Notes: generated by a model not told the origin, from the sequence alone. 64,000 bases of DNA from Acanthosepion pharaonis (GCA_903632075.3 CAHIKZ030000058.1:1848501-1912500), one strand, 5' to 3'; counted from the stretch's first letter, positions 44,843 to 58,372 are shown. Translations and numbers: made by a program.

Positions 44843-45935
44843 TCAAGTCATCCTATAAGTTCTGTCCGCACTTTGAATAATAAAGAACGAGCGATCAAAT
44901 CTTACATTTTATTGAAATTTATTCATCAATATAGTTTCCATGATTACCTATGACTTCCATCCATCTGCTCCTAAGCTTTTTAATCCCATTAATAAAGAAT
45001 TATTTCTGTTTTGAAAAGATGAACTCTGAAATATCAGTTTCGTTCTCATGTCTTTTGAGAGTTGATCTATCCAAATGATTCTGTAAACTTCGGAACAAAT
45101 GGTAGTCTGAAGGATCAAGGTCAGGAGACTAAGGTAGATGAGGAATTCTTTCCTAACCATGTTCTTCAATGTTCTGGGATGGGATTTTTGCAGTGCGGGG
45201 TCTTGAATTGTCCTGGTGAAACACCAATCCTTTTCGGTTCACTAAAACAGGTCTTTTTTCATTTCAAAACCGAGTTGAAACGCTCTAATTGCCGACGGTA
45301 GACTTGAGAATTGCTTGTTGCATTAGTTGGTAGCAACTCAAAATGAAATATTCCTTTGCAATTCCATCAAATTGTGAGATGAAACGTCCGAGCATGAAAT
45401 CCCTTTCTCCGTTGTGTCTGGGATTTCCCCCCATTACCAAGCAACTATCAACGACGTTTAACATTTTGATAAAAATCCATTTTTTATCATCATTCAAAAA
45501 TTTATCCCAAAAAAAAGGTGAGATAAGTTCACAAGAATGAAGAGAAGAGCAGATGTCAGCTCAGGTTTTGCGGTAGTCTTCAGACTAGTAATGTGGCACC
45601 CATTTTGTCATGTTTAGGAAAATTTCCAAGTTGAGGATGAATAGTTTTGTGTTTTGAAGGAAGCTTCATGGCTAATTCTTCAACTAATACTGCAACATTT
45701 TCTTTAAGTAATGCCACAAGGATTATCAAACTCAACTGGATGTTCCGTTTGGTCCTCATTATAAAGTCTGAAATTTCCACTTCTGAATTTAACAAACCAT
45801 CTTCAAGTTCTTCCAACGCGCTCTTCTCCATAGGTTGTATGAATATTTAGAGTTGCATCGGCTGCAAAATCCGTTTTTTTAAACTCATAAAGCATTATGT
45901 GCCTTAAATGTTCCTTCGACACCTCCATATTTGAG
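44843..45935 (-). mobile_element. Mariner, copy 2 of the 22-kb family, 5'-truncated
   Basis: The right end in element orientation is at 44843, where TCAAGTCATCCTATAAGTTC follows TA (44841-44842). On the minus strand the N-terminus reads MEVSKEHLRHIMLYEFKKTD from about 45930, close to MEVPKNYLRHIMLYEFKKGN of copy 1. The opposite terminal repeat was not found; homology stops just upstream of the start codon. Confidence 0.8.
44943..45930 (-). pseudogene. Mariner transposase, broken
   Basis: After the N-terminal fragment with AADATLNIHTTYGEERV, the body contains LLKENVAVLVEELAMKL (about 45715-45665), HPQLGNFPKHDKMGATLL and a C-terminal stretch with LSKDMRTKLIFQSS and GLKSLGADGWKS ending near 44950. 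The catalytic residues lie in shifted frames. Inactive. Confidence 0.75.
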
Positions 45936-46130
45936 ATAATTTGAGAAATATATATATCCCCTGTTGAGTTTAGTTGGCTCACCATCTTGGAATCGCCAGG
46001 TTGTGTAAGGGTGCGTAATTTAAGACCTACATCCATCGAACGAGAGGTGATTGCGTGAAGGCGGATTTTTTATTACCAATGTGCAACTTTAGACAGACTC
46101 TTTTTGAGCTGTTTACTTATCCTTTTTCTG
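45936..46130. other. No gene recognised
   Basis: Short flank between the truncated mariner and a microsatellite. Confidence 0.3.
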
Positions 46131-46132
46131 AT

Positions 46133-46664
<532 letters not shown>

Positions 46665-46665
<1 letters not shown>

Positions 46666-46689
46666 ATATATATATATATATATATATAT
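46665..46689. repeat. (AT)n at the SINE 3' end
   Basis: About 25 bases following GTCAA. Confidence 0.9.
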
Positions 46690-46849
46690 GAACAAACTAA
46701 AATGATCGGGTAGATAGTAATGAAGAGAATGTTTACGTAACAAGTATGAACAGAACACAAGATAGAAACTTATCCATAATTAGATTGACCTTATCTCATA
46801 TTCAGTCGTCATATAAATAAAAAAAATGCTTTCATAAAATTCTACCACA

Positions 46850-47130
46850 ATGTGTAATGTTACTCCAGGACGTAGCTGATCGTGAATCTCCATAATTTCC
46901 TTTCCTTTATACCTCTTAGTATTTTTTTTTCTCTTTTCGCTATTTCGCATATTCCCTTTACTGCCAACCATTTCTTCCAGCTCACTTGGTAGGTTATGCG
47001 TTTTTTTTACTCTGTCCACCTCGCATTCAATTTGTTCTGTTAGTATCAAATGCTCCAAAACCTCTCTCATCAGTATGTGCCCGATGCATTTCAACTGTCT
47101 CTGATTTACCATTCCCAGTCGCTAACCATT
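46850..47130 (-). pseudogene. LINE ORF2 C-terminal fragment
   Basis: The minus strand reads NQRQLKCIGHILMREVLEHL then ILTEQIECEVDRVKK, the RQLKFLGHI...LTG segment found in the same position of the LINE at 13855. The frame stays open for 110 codons from 47112, longer than expected for a relic this old, but most of the rest is low-complexity. Confidence 0.7.
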
Positions 47131-47134
47131 AAAC

Positions 47135-47728
47135 TACAACACATCCAAGCTTACAGTACGTAATGGCCAGGTTCGAGGTTATTGATCGTATGAGAACCGA
47201 TGTTTCAACGTGTGAGTCTTGCAATAACATCAAGAATCTGATCAATTAAACACGTCTTCTTATGTGTTTAGAAGAACTGCTTATTTTGGGGAAAGCTATG
47301 TGCCCGATAGTTTCGTTTCTTCTACGGATATTTAACCGATGGGAAAAAAAAGAAGTTTTATTAAAATGGGCAGACATGATGGGCAATCTCCTTGAATTTA
47401 GAATGTTCCTTACTTGAATCAAGAGAAAGAAAAAAAAAATTGTTTCATACCTTTTTTCCAAGACGTGTTTCTTAAGGTTGGTCTTGCTCTTATTTGCGAG
47501 AAAAAAACAAAAAAACAAAACAAAAAATATAAAAACAAAACAGAAAACGAATATCTACCAAAGTTAAGGAATTTAAAAAATAAAGTTTCTTATTTATGGT
47601 CGTAATATTAAGACTTTTAAAATTACAGTGACTTTTGCACATTTTTATGTAGGCCGGAAAAAATATTTTATTGGCTTTAGTTAATATCTCTTAAACCCAT
47701 ATGCACACACCCAGTCACACGTAATGTG
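47135..47728. other. No gene recognised
   Basis: CATCCAAGCTTACAGTA at 47140 recurs at 1147. A-rich runs at 47430 and 47505-47535 give spurious lysine-rich frames. Confidence 0.4.
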
Positions 47729-48298
<570 letters not shown>

Positions 48299-48299
48299 T

Positions 48300-48640
48300 T
48301 TCAGGGTGAATGTTCTTATGTCCTCTTCTCTACTAAGACTTTATGAATTTCAGCGCAGTACTAGATTGGCGGCAAGGTCTCATCATTTTACAGTTGAAAT
48401 CGTTAGATGTAATCTTAAGTTAGATTCCCGCTTGTGGAAATCTTCCGACTACTGTCATCTTAGTCAACTTTTAACTTCAAAAATTTAAATATAATGTCAA
48501 TCGTTATCGTCTGTCTTTTTAATAATTATTATCTCTCCTTAACAGAGTTTATTTTTTCTGGTATACTCTCACATTGAGTAACACCTTGCGTCTAATGGCG
48601 TTATTGTTCATGGACATCAGGCGATACAGTTAAATGTTTA
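48300..48640 (+). pseudogene. LINE 3' end (jockey/CR1-like), decayed
   Basis: It reads LLRLYEFQRSTRLAARSHHF then TVEIVRCN (48330-48410), followed by a 3' UTR with AACACCTTGCGTCTAATGG at 48581. A short (AT)n follows at 48659-48670. Confidence 0.75.
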
Positions 48641-48671
48641 ATAAACGTGAGTAGAAGATATATATATATCG

Positions 48672-49575
48672 CAGTTCCGTGCTACTCGCTCCAAATAGCG
48701 AAATATGACCACCAGAATCTCCACGGCCATGATGCTGCACAGACTTCGATATTGCCTAGGATGTCACACACATAATTGATGAATCCACCCGTGTTCATGC
48801 CGTGGCAGGATATCAGGCAAACCTACTTGACACAAACTTTACATATGCCGCAACATATGATTCGCGGAATTTTTACTCTTTAGGATAGTCAGTCTCTTCT
48901 TTAGACAGTGTCCATGTTGATGCCAAACCAATGTCATTTCCTGATATGTCGTTACATAGAACTATATTTCATTACACGTAGGCAAACTGGGAATACTCTC
49001 AGCCTTTCTTCAAAATTATTTATTTAGTCTCAGAATGGATCCATAAAAAGAAAAAAAAACACCAAAAAACAAATTGACAACCCTGGTCCAACCCTGAAAA
49101 CGCTACAGCCATAGCCCACCGTAAACACTACGACAATATCTATCACAAACTGCGGTGTAGCAGGCGGCATACTGGGTTCAGGACAGATATTGCCTCGTCC
49201 TTTGAGCGTTTGCAGGGATTTAAACACCGCTCACACCTAAAATGGTGGAAAAATGGTCCTACAAAAGGTCGGTTACCTGTCGCGATCCTAAAGTCTCTGA
49301 ATTGCCATAATATTCTCTACCTTTATAAGAGTAAGATCAGACAGCAAACGGACTGCTGTGATCATATATTGACAGGATATGACCAGTCTTCACTTACCAC
49401 TCTCAACAGAAGGAACACATATCTCCAAGTCCTTGCGGGTGATGAATTATTTACCCTCTAGAACACCTTTCTCACAAACGACACGTAGCAAGTCACAAAA
49501 TGCTCTATCACTATTTTCATGAAAAGAAGATAATTTCTTAGTTCAACCATGTCTAATCTTCATGCCTAAGACCCG
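48672..49575. other. No gene recognised
   Basis: Unclassified, moderately GC-rich sequence. It could be an undescribed repeat but has no second copy in this window. Confidence 0.4.
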
Positions 49576-49579
49576 TCAT

Positions 49580-49790
49580 AATAGAAAAATTCGCAGGAAC
49601 AAAACTGATGCCCTTCATAATGCATTATTGAGAGTTAAGTTCTACTCGAGCTGCTTCTTCCCAGGAACCTCAGATTTGTGGATCCGTCTCCCAGCACGAT
49701 GTTTCCCTGATGACTACAACCTTATACTGTTCAAATCTAATGTTAACTATTATCTTCCCCACATATAAGCATAAATTGTGAAGTGTGAAA
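49580..49790 (+). pseudogene. LINE 3' end fragment
   Basis: The 68-codon frame at 49562-49768 contains FYSSCFFPGTSDLWIRLPAR then CFPDDYNLILFKSNVNYYL, the last part of the jockey/CR1-like ORF2 product, and its stop is at the usual place. No 3' UTR end was recognised. Confidence 0.75.
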
Positions 49791-49794
49791 ATCG

Positions 49795-50945
49795 TTGTAA
49801 AACAAAGGGAAAATCTATTTAAAATGAATTAATGTATTTATTTGGATCAGCCATTTTGATCACTTCAAACGTCATTATAATGGATAATCTGCATTTGGAA
49901 TAAACTCCCTATCTTTATTTACATCCTCCTCGTTTCTTTTACTAGAAAACCGACAGTACCGGGAAAAAATGGATGCACCCATAGAAAGTCGATTTTTAAA
50001 AAATTTTTGCCAAGAAAATTGTGTTATAGAATTCGTTTGGCTATCTACTAAAAACGTTTTGCCCAAGTTCAACACTTCACGTTCCAACACGATAACAATT
50101 CTAAGCAAACTGCCTTAAAGAATAAACGTAATCTTGAGAGGAAGCCCGACGACGGTAAATTGGAATTAAACAAAATGTTACACAACAAAATACTAAATTA
50201 TTTTTTTACTTGTATAATGTACATAATGACACCTGTATTAATATTTTGTCTTAATAAACGAATTTTGTTATTCCCTTGTCTTGGTCAAAATACAAGAATC
50301 GGCTTTTTATGGGCGCGTCCATTTTTTTTTTCTTCACCTCGTACCATATATATACTGAATTTCGTATCCGAAACGTAAAAAATTTCAAACGAATTAATGG
50401 ATTTAATTTAATCAAACATTTTTATTACGCAAAATTTATTTTAAAATAAAATAAAATAAAAAAGAAGGACAATAGAACATTACTTCCTGCGTCGTTTTCC
50501 GTGGCCAAGCGTTAAAGAACACTAGATAAAAGAATGGTTTCACCTAAAATGTGTAGTGCAGATTCAATATGGCTGTTGAGGAAAGCATTTTTCTTTATTA
50601 AGATTTTCTGAATGCGCGTGACGTTATATGGATACCACACTGTTTATTAAATAAAAAAAACAGGGCGACTATTTCAAATTCAGATCATGTACTAATGTAA
50701 CGTTTGGAGTAATGTATCATTTTTAAGAACACACACACACGTGCACACACGCGCACACACACGTACATAATATTTCTCGTTCTCGTGAGATATGTTATTG
50801 TTTGGATTAATTATTAATGCAGTTAAATATTTAATTGTACTATAATCTAATCTTGAATTTGAATTTAGACTCAAACTTACATTTAAGATTGAAAAAAAAT
50901 TAGAAATTCTAATTTTTTCAATTCTAATTTTCTTATTCTCATTTG
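49795..50945. other. No gene; possible tRNA-like relic at 50500
   Basis: TTTTCCGTGGCCAAGCGTTA at 50492-50511 resembles the A-box region of SINE family 3 but lacks a clear B box. AC/GT-rich tracts lie at 50730-50762. Confidence 0.35.
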
Positions 50946-50946
50946 A

Positions 50947-50947
<1 letters not shown>

Positions 50948-50981
<34 letters not shown>
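50948..50981. repeat. (AT)n microsatellite
   Basis: It ends the tail of the minus-strand module at 51119, through GTGAAACATGCATT. Confidence 0.95.
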
Positions 50982-50983
<2 letters not shown>

Positions 50984-51118
50984 GCATGTTTCACTAAAAA
51001 CGACAGACAAAGCACTACGATTAACCATTTTATTTAATTTTTCTTGTGTTCGAACAAGAGATTTCATTTTGGACACAGAGTGTGTAGAAACTGTTCGGAT
51101 GTTCTATATTTCTGAGCG

Positions 51119-51148
51119 CTTTCGGCTATACGTTTAGCCATTATCAAG
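51119..51148 (-). ncRNA. Hammerhead-like module, GGCTA/TAGCC stem
   Basis: The minus strand reads TTGATAA, T, GGCTA, loop AACGTA, TAGCC, then GAAAGCGCTCAG. Compared with the module at 34161, the last stem pair is T-A to A-T exchanged, which keeps pairing. A tail of about 140 bases leads to (AT)n. Confidence 0.5.
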
Positions 51149-51229
51149 GAGGATTTTATTTTTTCAGTCTAATTGAGTCTATGCGATATGTGCATATTTT
51201 TAGTGTGTTATAGAGATGTTTCGCTAATT

Positions 51230-51690
51230 CACAGTTACAACGAACGAACATTATCTATGAGTTCACATGACCCACAAGGAACTGTATTCCTGACCAAACC
51301 AGACTCATAAGTAATTACATCGGTCATACAACTACATGCATATCGTGGCGCCTTACGTTAAACCTATCTGAACAGAACTCTATTAGAACCCATTTAAACA
51401 CACACATAAACCTACCAGACTCCATTCGAAACATACTAGCAGAAAACCCAAACAAAATAACCTCAACAAACCGTAAAAATGATTAAAAATAATGGAAGCC
51501 CTAATAATAAAAAGAAAAAACAAAACAAATCTTAACAGTATTAACTACGAACAAAGCCACAATGTGCTGACCGTGTTCGGAAAATAAAACATCTCTATAA
51601 CACATTACAAAAATGTACTGAATTCGACTGAAGAAATAAAATCATACTTGATAATGGCTAAAAGGAGAAATGAAGGATTGCTGCCTAAAT
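51230..51690 (+). pseudogene. Penelope-like C-terminal fragment
   Basis: In one frame it reads SIRTHLNTHINLPDSIRNIL (about 51385-51440) and IMEALIIKRKNKTNLNSINY then EQSHNVLTVF (about 51490-51575), which fits the end of a GIY-YIG-bearing Penelope-like protein. A half module, CTTGATAATGGCTA at 51647, follows and then (AT)n at 51700. The copy lies head to head with the module at 51119. Confidence 0.55.
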
Positions 51691-51695
51691 ACACA

Positions 51696-51699
<4 letters not shown>

Positions 51700-51741
<42 letters not shown>
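51700..51741. repeat. (AT)n microsatellite
   Basis: About 42 bases at the end of the preceding Penelope-like tail. Confidence 0.95.
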
Positions 51742-51746
<5 letters not shown>

Positions 51747-51909
51747 CAATCGCCATCCTACTTGCTAGGATCAAACAGTAAGTCTTCTTGCACATATGAT
51801 TTAATTATAGTTGTGACATCTTGTTCTGAACCAAACACACTTTTTTGGTAAAACCGAATACCAAGAATTAGTGCATATATTCAGCTAAAAACTCTCCGCA
51901 GTTTTAGAA

Positions 51910-51910
<1 letters not shown>

Positions 51911-51960
<50 letters not shown>
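51911..51960. repeat. (GA)n microsatellite
   Basis: About 49 bases of GA. Confidence 0.95.
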
Positions 51961-51961
<1 letters not shown>

Positions 51962-52144
51962 TGAGGGAGGGAGTGGGGGCCAACACTAAGTGGCAACTGT
52001 CTATTTCTTTTGAAACAAACAGTCGCTACATGGTGCCGATCTAAGTGTTCACTTGTCTATTATAACATGATATATCGCGGTTTTTCAGCCTTTTTACCCA
52101 TATATACAGCATAATTAAGCAATTTTATCACACATAGACACATA

Positions 52145-52169
52145 CACACGCACTCACAAACGCACACAC

Positions 52170-52245
<76 letters not shown>
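52145..52245. repeat. (CA)n-(TA)n compound microsatellite
   Basis: CA-type with ATATAT interruptions, then TA to 52245. Confidence 0.95.
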
Positions 52246-52248
<3 letters not shown>

Positions 52249-52770
52249 GAAATTTTAGAAAATCATTCAACATAATAACAATTTTATGTATGGAATCAGA
52301 CTTATATATAGGGATAAGTATATATACAACAAACATTATTAAAATGTTACATCGAAAATGATAAAAATGCAAGGATTCGTATATTCAAATTTAAATTTAA
52401 ACGTTTTTGACACCCGATATTTTCTAATGTTTATTAATGTCTCTTTTGAGTTCAGACTGTTAATCGGATTTCGTACACGGCTCACAAACCTCCTTAGGTT
52501 TTCAACAGGAGTAGATGTTTATCCCTTGTTTCCGGTTTAGGATTGGGCTTCCGGTTCCTACTAAAGTATATTTCAATTCTATATTTTAAACTTATCCGAC
52601 TAAACTCTGAAATTTTATTTACTATTTATTAATTCGTTTTGATTTTTCCCCATTATGAGGAGATAAGTTCATCTATCATCCGGTTCACACTCCTCCCGAC
52701 CTTTTGAATAAGGATAAATTCTTATCCATTGTTTCCTGCTTAATATTGGGTTTTTCGTGTCCGTTACTTA
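52246..52770. other. No gene recognised
   Basis: Nothing recognised except the approach to a LINE 3' end. Confidence 0.35.
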
Positions 52771-52832
52771 CTCTTTTACTTAAAAGTATTACCTTGCATC
52801 TTAGTGACCTTACACCCTTGCTTGGAATGAAT

Positions 52833-52890
<58 letters not shown>
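52770..52890 (+). repeat. LINE 3' UTR end followed by (AT)n
   Basis: TTACCTTGCATCTTAGTGAC and CCCTTGCTTGGAATGAATTG match the terminal 3' UTR of the 35.8-kb LINE. It passes directly into (AT)n at 52834-52890. No coding part is left. Confidence 0.65.
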
Positions 52891-52904
<14 letters not shown>

Positions 52905-52907
<3 letters not shown>

Positions 52908-53500
52908 TGTGAGTGTGCGTGTGTATTTTATACCATATCTTCCATCAATCTACATAAACACACACACACGCGCGCGCACAGACAGATATATTAATCATAT
53001 TAACCGGGGTTCTGTTTCCATACGTACGTGTATGCGTGCGTATTGTGATTTGTACATATTTATATAACTATCTATGTATTAATATGTCTGTCTACTTACA
53101 TCTGCCTCATTTTAGTAGTATATTGTCAAGAATATAGATAAAGTATTTACTTGAATGACTGAGTTTTTTGTTTGTTTTTTGTTTTGTTTTTTTCAATCAG
53201 GATTTCTCGTCATAAATCTCCCGTTAAATAAGACAGAAATTGATTCTGTTTCTTCGACGACATCACATTGCAAAAGAAATTTCTTATAGGATCGATCGAG
53301 TGACAAAAAAAACAAAAACAAAACATACGTAATAGTAAATATCAAACGAATTCAATTATGGTCATGATAATCTGCTGTGAAAGCACAGAAAGAAAAATTT
53401 TAAAAATGCATTTTGGTCAGTTTTTTTTCCTTCATTTAACTTTTTGTTTTTTATTGACTGTTTGTTTCCTTTTTCCTCTCGAACTTTACATATAATGCAC
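52905..53500. other. No gene recognised
   Basis: Short CA/CG runs at 52961-52980; otherwise unclassified. Confidence 0.4.
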
Positions 53501-53504
53501 ACAG

Positions 53505-53596
<92 letters not shown>

Positions 53597-53680
53597 GTAT
53601 GTAGGTATGTATGTGTTTGTTTGTTTGTGTGTGTGTGCGCATTCATGTGTGTATGTGTTTGTGTGTGTGTGCAAGAATAC
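53505..53680. repeat. (CA)n-(TA)n-(TATG)n-(GT)n compound microsatellite
   Basis: CA about 50 bases, AT about 24, TATG about 30, then GT-type repeats with TTTG variants. CA on the left and GT on the right make the whole tract an imperfect palindrome. Confidence 0.95.
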
Positions 53681-53719
53681 TTACTGTTTGATCCTTGGAA
53701 ATGAGATGCTGACTGATAA

Positions 53720-53744
53720 TATCTATATATATACATATATATAT

Positions 53745-53775
<31 letters not shown>

Positions 53776-53916
53776 TAGACTGGCTCTCTCTCTCTATATA
53801 TATATATAAAATTGTGTATTTATGCAGCAATCATTCATTTATGTTTTAGCCATTATCAAGGATGATTTTATTTCTTCCTTGACCCTAGGAAGTGGGATGC
53901 TGACTGATACTCGAGA

Positions 53917-53952
<36 letters not shown>

Positions 53953-53977
53953 GCTGTCTCTCTGTCTGTTACGCTCG

Positions 53978-54065
<88 letters not shown>
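53720..54065. repeat. Cluster of (AT)n, (GA)n and (CT)n tracts
   Basis: AT/GA at 53722-53775, CT/AT at 53785-53810, AT at 53921-53949, CT/AT at 53975-54063. Between them GATGCTGACTGATA occurs twice (53704 and 53895), and TTAGCCATTATCAAGGATG at 53847 is half of the module type seen at 51119. Confidence 0.85.
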
Positions 54066-54067
<2 letters not shown>

Positions 54068-54661
54068 CAACACTATAAATGACTTTTAACAAAAATAATG
54101 TTAAGATCATCTATAGCTCCGTTGGTAACATCGATAAATCTATATCCCAACATAAAATATTAAATAAATATATTTCCAAGAAAGTCAACGTTAATTTAAA
54201 AATAAATAAATGAATCTGTCTAAATAGTGTCCCTTAAACAGTCAATGTATATCTGGTAATATTTCATCCCGAGCAAACATACATCCGGTAACTATGTCCA
54301 ATTTTATTTTGTTTCCACTAAAAATCCTTCGAAATTTAATTTCTACCATTATTAAATGACTTTAGGCAATATAAAGTAACAAAACAGCACTGCCCTGTCT
54401 AAATGTTTTTTGCTATTTAAATAATGGTGGCAAGAGTCAAATCTTAGAATAGGAAAGGCAATACATGTAATTTTTGTCCTGTTGAAAAATTAGTTCTCTT
54501 AAAACACTTAAATAACACTTTCTTATTATGCAAGATATATGAATTGAAGGTTATGTGTAGATGTAAAAATAAATATCTGCACAGATACGTTAATCCACAT
54601 TCATTTTTAAAGTAATTTATTGTTTTTGTAGAGACAGGTAACAACTTTAAAATATTTTTCT

Positions 54662-54665
<4 letters not shown>
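54066..54665. other. No gene recognised
   Basis: AT-rich, unclassified. Confidence 0.4.

Positions 54666-54666
<1 letters not shown>

Positions 54667-54709
<43 letters not shown>
54667..54709. repeat. (AT)n microsatellite
   Basis: The end of the tail of the minus-strand module at 54751. Confidence 0.95.
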
Positions 54710-54713
<4 letters not shown>

Positions 54714-54750
54714 GAAAAAACAGATCAATTTAAGGTTCCATTATAATAAT

Positions 54751-54789
54751 TTTTCACCAGAGCCCTTTTAAAGGACGCTGGATCATCAG
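54751..54789 (-). ncRNA. Hammerhead-like module with a long stem
   Basis: The minus strand reads CTGATGA, T, CCAG, then CCTTT and AAAGG as an inner pair, CTGG, T, then GAAAAATT. Only about 40 bases separate it from (AT)n at 54709. Confidence 0.45.
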
Positions 54790-54814
54790 ATAACACTTCA
54801 AAAAATGAAACGAA

Positions 54815-54818
<4 letters not shown>

Positions 54819-54907
<89 letters not shown>
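54819..54907. repeat. (AT)n microsatellite
   Basis: About 89 bases of AT. Confidence 0.95.
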
Positions 54908-54909
<2 letters not shown>

Positions 54910-54912
<3 letters not shown>

Positions 54913-55305
54913 TTTAAATACCAAATATATATTTTTTAAATTAAAACTGTAATCCGAATATACTATATAACTGCGGCAACATTGCGTTAACCAGATATTA
55001 TTATTAAAATTTATATTACGTAACGGTTAGTATTTAGTCACCACCTAAATATTGCGTTGCGCACGAAACTCCGAGTCGTGATATCGGTGAGGGATAATAT
55101 GTATATTTATTATTATATACTTAATAGCCCAGTTTTATTACATCGATCACTGTTTTATTAACACCAGCACTATATGTGTAATATATTATAATTATATTTA
55201 TGTTTTTTCTCACCTCCTTTCCTCACTCTTACCGAGTTTGGCAATACTGCCCTCTTGGTAGGTCCAGTCTTTGATATCCATTTATATTTCGTTCTAATCA
55301 ACCAT
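54910..55305. other. Repeat-like; decayed module at 55045-55069
   Basis: CTAAATATTGCGTTGCGCAC then GAAACTCCGAGTCGTG parallels the module at 27816 with its core box lost. TTACATCGATCACTG at 55138 matches the distal end of candidate SINE 4. Confidence 0.4.
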
Positions 55306-55309
55306 TAAA

Positions 55310-56580
55310 CAGGTACGCCCTATCCATAAGTCTTCTTTCCGTTGCCAGCCGGCTGATTGGGACTCACTCCGTGATTTTCTTCATGACGCTCCTTGGACTG
55401 ATATCTTTAACCTCCCAACTGAATATTGCGCCACTTTTCTTTCTGATCAAAGCCGGCATCGGCACTTTCATCCTTTCTCGGAAATACCAGGTGGAACCTC
55501 AATCCTCTCTGGCACCTGCATGATCGGCCAATATAGCAGCAGATGAACCATTATTTTCGGCTATACCAGGGTGACAGCTTTCGTTACAACAGGCGCCTGT
55601 TCGTTACTACCCGTAATAATTGTAAGCGAGTCCTCGAAGGATGTGAATCCTTGTTTGTCGAGAAAATGAGGCACTGTATAGCCTGGGACTTGTGAATACT
55701 GGCGGCTCTGTAACAGGGTATTAAAAAAGGGCATTATCTCTATTCCTCCTTTCTTCAATCGATTTGAAGTGGTGTCATCCTCTTCTGATAAAGCTGAATA
55801 CTTTGCCCATAATTCCTCCTCAAATTCTACCCTTGACTCACATGGAGTATCTCTGTTTAACTTCTTAATTAGAAGTGAATATCTGTTGAGTGATATGCAT
55901 ACAACCACTTCCATGGTTTCTGCTATCACCTCTAACCTAGATCCCAACAAAGCTTGTGAACCCGATGGTATCCCTGTAATAGTCATTAAGAAGAGTGCTC
56001 CAGAACTGGCACCTGTTCTCTCTAAACTGTATAATACATGCATCTTTGCCTTTTGCTTTTTCGATTGCTAGAAGTCAACCTTTATTGTTCGCGTTGTTAA
56101 GAAATCTGGTGAAGCGTACGACCTTTCCAACTATTACTTCTACCTCTTAGGGAAAGTTGTAGGAGTCCTAATCAATGCTTATTTGGCTCAGCAACTCTCA
56201 TCGAAGGGCCTTTTCTCAGACAAGCAATATGGCTTTCGTTTTGTTTAATGATCTTTCTGATAACATCAGTTTTCATTTACTCCAATCTCGATAGTAAAAC
56301 TGATTAGTCTTAGAAGTTCAAAATGGCAACCGATGTCCAAAACAACCGCCAATCCATTGTTAAATGGGGCAAAAGATGGCTTGTAATTTTAACGCTTCCA
56401 AAACTAAACTTTTCTCTATTAATCGTCTGACAGACTTCTCTTTGCCTTCCATCGGCATGGTTGATGCTAACCTCCAGGAGAGCGTCACATTGCGCCTTCT
56501 CGAGCTAAAGTTCTCAGTTGACATGATGTGGAATGACTATATTTAATCCATTCCTAGGTCAGCTGCCATGAGAGTCAATT
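55310..56580 (+). pseudogene. LINE ORF2: linker and reverse transcriptase, broken
   Basis: A jockey/CR1-like retrotransposon protein. In order: DWDSLRDFLHDAPWTDIFNL (55366-55425), LFVTTRNNCKRVLEGCESLF (about 55590-55650), ITSNLDPNKACEPDGIPVIV (55924-55983), KKSAPELAPVLSKLYN, LFSDKQYGFRFV (about 56211), and after a deletion FNASKTKLFSINRLTDFSLP (56382-56441) and NLQESVTLRLLELKFSVDMM. The catalytic YADD block is missing between 56245 and 56330. It probably belongs to the same family as the 3' ends such as 35760, since in that family this part lies just upstream. Confidence 0.8.
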
Positions 56581-56812
56581 CCCCTTCCTGATTAATCCAC
56601 TACGATGAAATTTGAACCAGGGTCCCATGGTCTGAAAGGGAACGTTCTAACAATTCGACCACGCGCCCAAGAATCTATCTTACAGTTGGATGTGAAACAT
56701 CTCGTTCCTGGTATACAACAGCCGTTGGGGCGTATATAGTTTCAGATAAGCAATTAAGGAAACCAATGACTAAGACATCTGCAATTAATCATATCACTGT
56801 CGTATTTTATTA

Positions 56813-56814
<2 letters not shown>

Positions 56815-56861
<47 letters not shown>

Positions 56862-56862
56862 C
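56815..56862. repeat. (TCTA)n microsatellite
   Basis: About 11 tetranucleotide units, directly at the 3' end of the LINE copy that follows on the minus strand. Confidence 0.95.
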
Positions 56863-56864
56863 AT

Positions 56865-57235
56865 TTTTGAAATTAGAATAGATCCAAGCAAGATTATTAA
56901 ACAAGGAGTTACAGGTTATGGAAGAATTAGGAACAGAAATATTAATGATGAGCAGAAAGAGAAGAGAGTAATCAGGTGGACAGTAGATAACGATTGACAT
57001 TGCATTTAATTTTTTGTAGATTAATGTTGGCTGGAAAGCACGAAGCCGGAAGGGAGATCAACAAGAGGGGAGTGCGAGAGAAGAAATTTTTAATATAGAA
57101 CTTACGGCTACATTTAGCCAGCTCAACTGAAAATTGATGTGATCTCGACGCCAGTCTAGTACGGCACTTAAATTCAAAAAGTCTAGGAACCATAGTGAAG
57201 AGCTCTTTCGAACAATTACCATTAAAATATTTATA
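56865..57235 (-). pseudogene. LINE 3' end ending in (GATA)n
   Basis: The minus strand reads VPRLFEFKCRTRLASRSHQF then SVELAKCSRKFYIKNFFSRT and LPASCFPANINLQKIKCNVN (57193-56980). Its 3' end is CAAAAATGAAGATAG then GATA repeats rather than (AT)n. A second tail with the same end is at 58240-58345. Confidence 0.8.
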
Positions 57236-57239
57236 GAAA

Positions 57240-57985
57240 AAAATCTATCTATCTATCTATAGACCATACTAGCAAGCTAGATACCTAGTTCAGTATGTAC
57301 ATGTATTTCTCTGTCCGTTTTTTATCTATTTCGCTAGTAGATATTTTACTATATCATAATTGTAAGAAAAGAGAGTAGAAGTGATATAACTGATTCTCAT
57401 CGATTATCTGACATCATCGACAAAAATACAATTGCGAAACACTAAACAGTACAACAACTAATCAAAACTTTTAACGCAAACGTCCATTTTTATCGATGTC
57501 AGCCATGCTTGTTCTTTCCCCTAAATTGCGATTTCAAAATACTTGGATTCAACGAAACATTATTTTTCTTCGTTACCTTCTTGCTATTGATCTCATCAAT
57601 CTATACTGATTGATAATCTTGGTTTTCTTTATCTCTTTTGTTTGTTGTTTTGTTCATTTCTTCTTTTTTTTTCTCATCATCACTCGCTTTTCTCTGGGAT
57701 TCCATTCTCTTGGAAAATCAAATCCAACTGTAATCGTCTTTGATTAGACATGATTTCACTTCTGACTTCTCTCTCTCTCTTTCTCTCTCTCAATTTCTGT
57801 GAGAGCGTGTATGCTTTCATCTGATTAAATGGGAAAGTGTTCTTCAGTTTATTTACTAGACTATATGTATATAAGCCATCTCAGTTTCTTTGATTAGATA
57901 TCATCTCTTAACTGATCTCTAATTCCCTCTCTCCCTCTCTCTCTCTCTCTCTTAAAGTATGTACAATTTCTAACACACACACACA
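57240..57985. other. No gene recognised
   Basis: CT-rich runs at 57770-57792 and 57930-57952. Confidence 0.4.
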
Positions 57986-57989
57986 TACA

Positions 57990-58237
<248 letters not shown>

Positions 58238-58372
58238 ATTTCCTAACATTTCCTATAATTATTCCATAACCTGTAATTATTTTTGTGGCATTACTGTCTT
58301 GATTGAATCTATTCTGGTTAAAAAATGAAGATAGACAGATAGAGAGATAGACAGATAGATAGATAATATAAT

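Noticed and set aside
49210..49461. An 83-codon open frame as a host gene
   Set aside because: No recognisable domain, splice sites or supporting neighbours.
52358..52540. A 60-codon frame as a gene
   Set aside because: Low information, no domain, and it lies just upstream of a LINE 3' end.
53505..53680. Regular short repeats that could suggest a CRISPR array
   Set aside because: The units are two to four bases with no spacers, and the window is eukaryotic in character.
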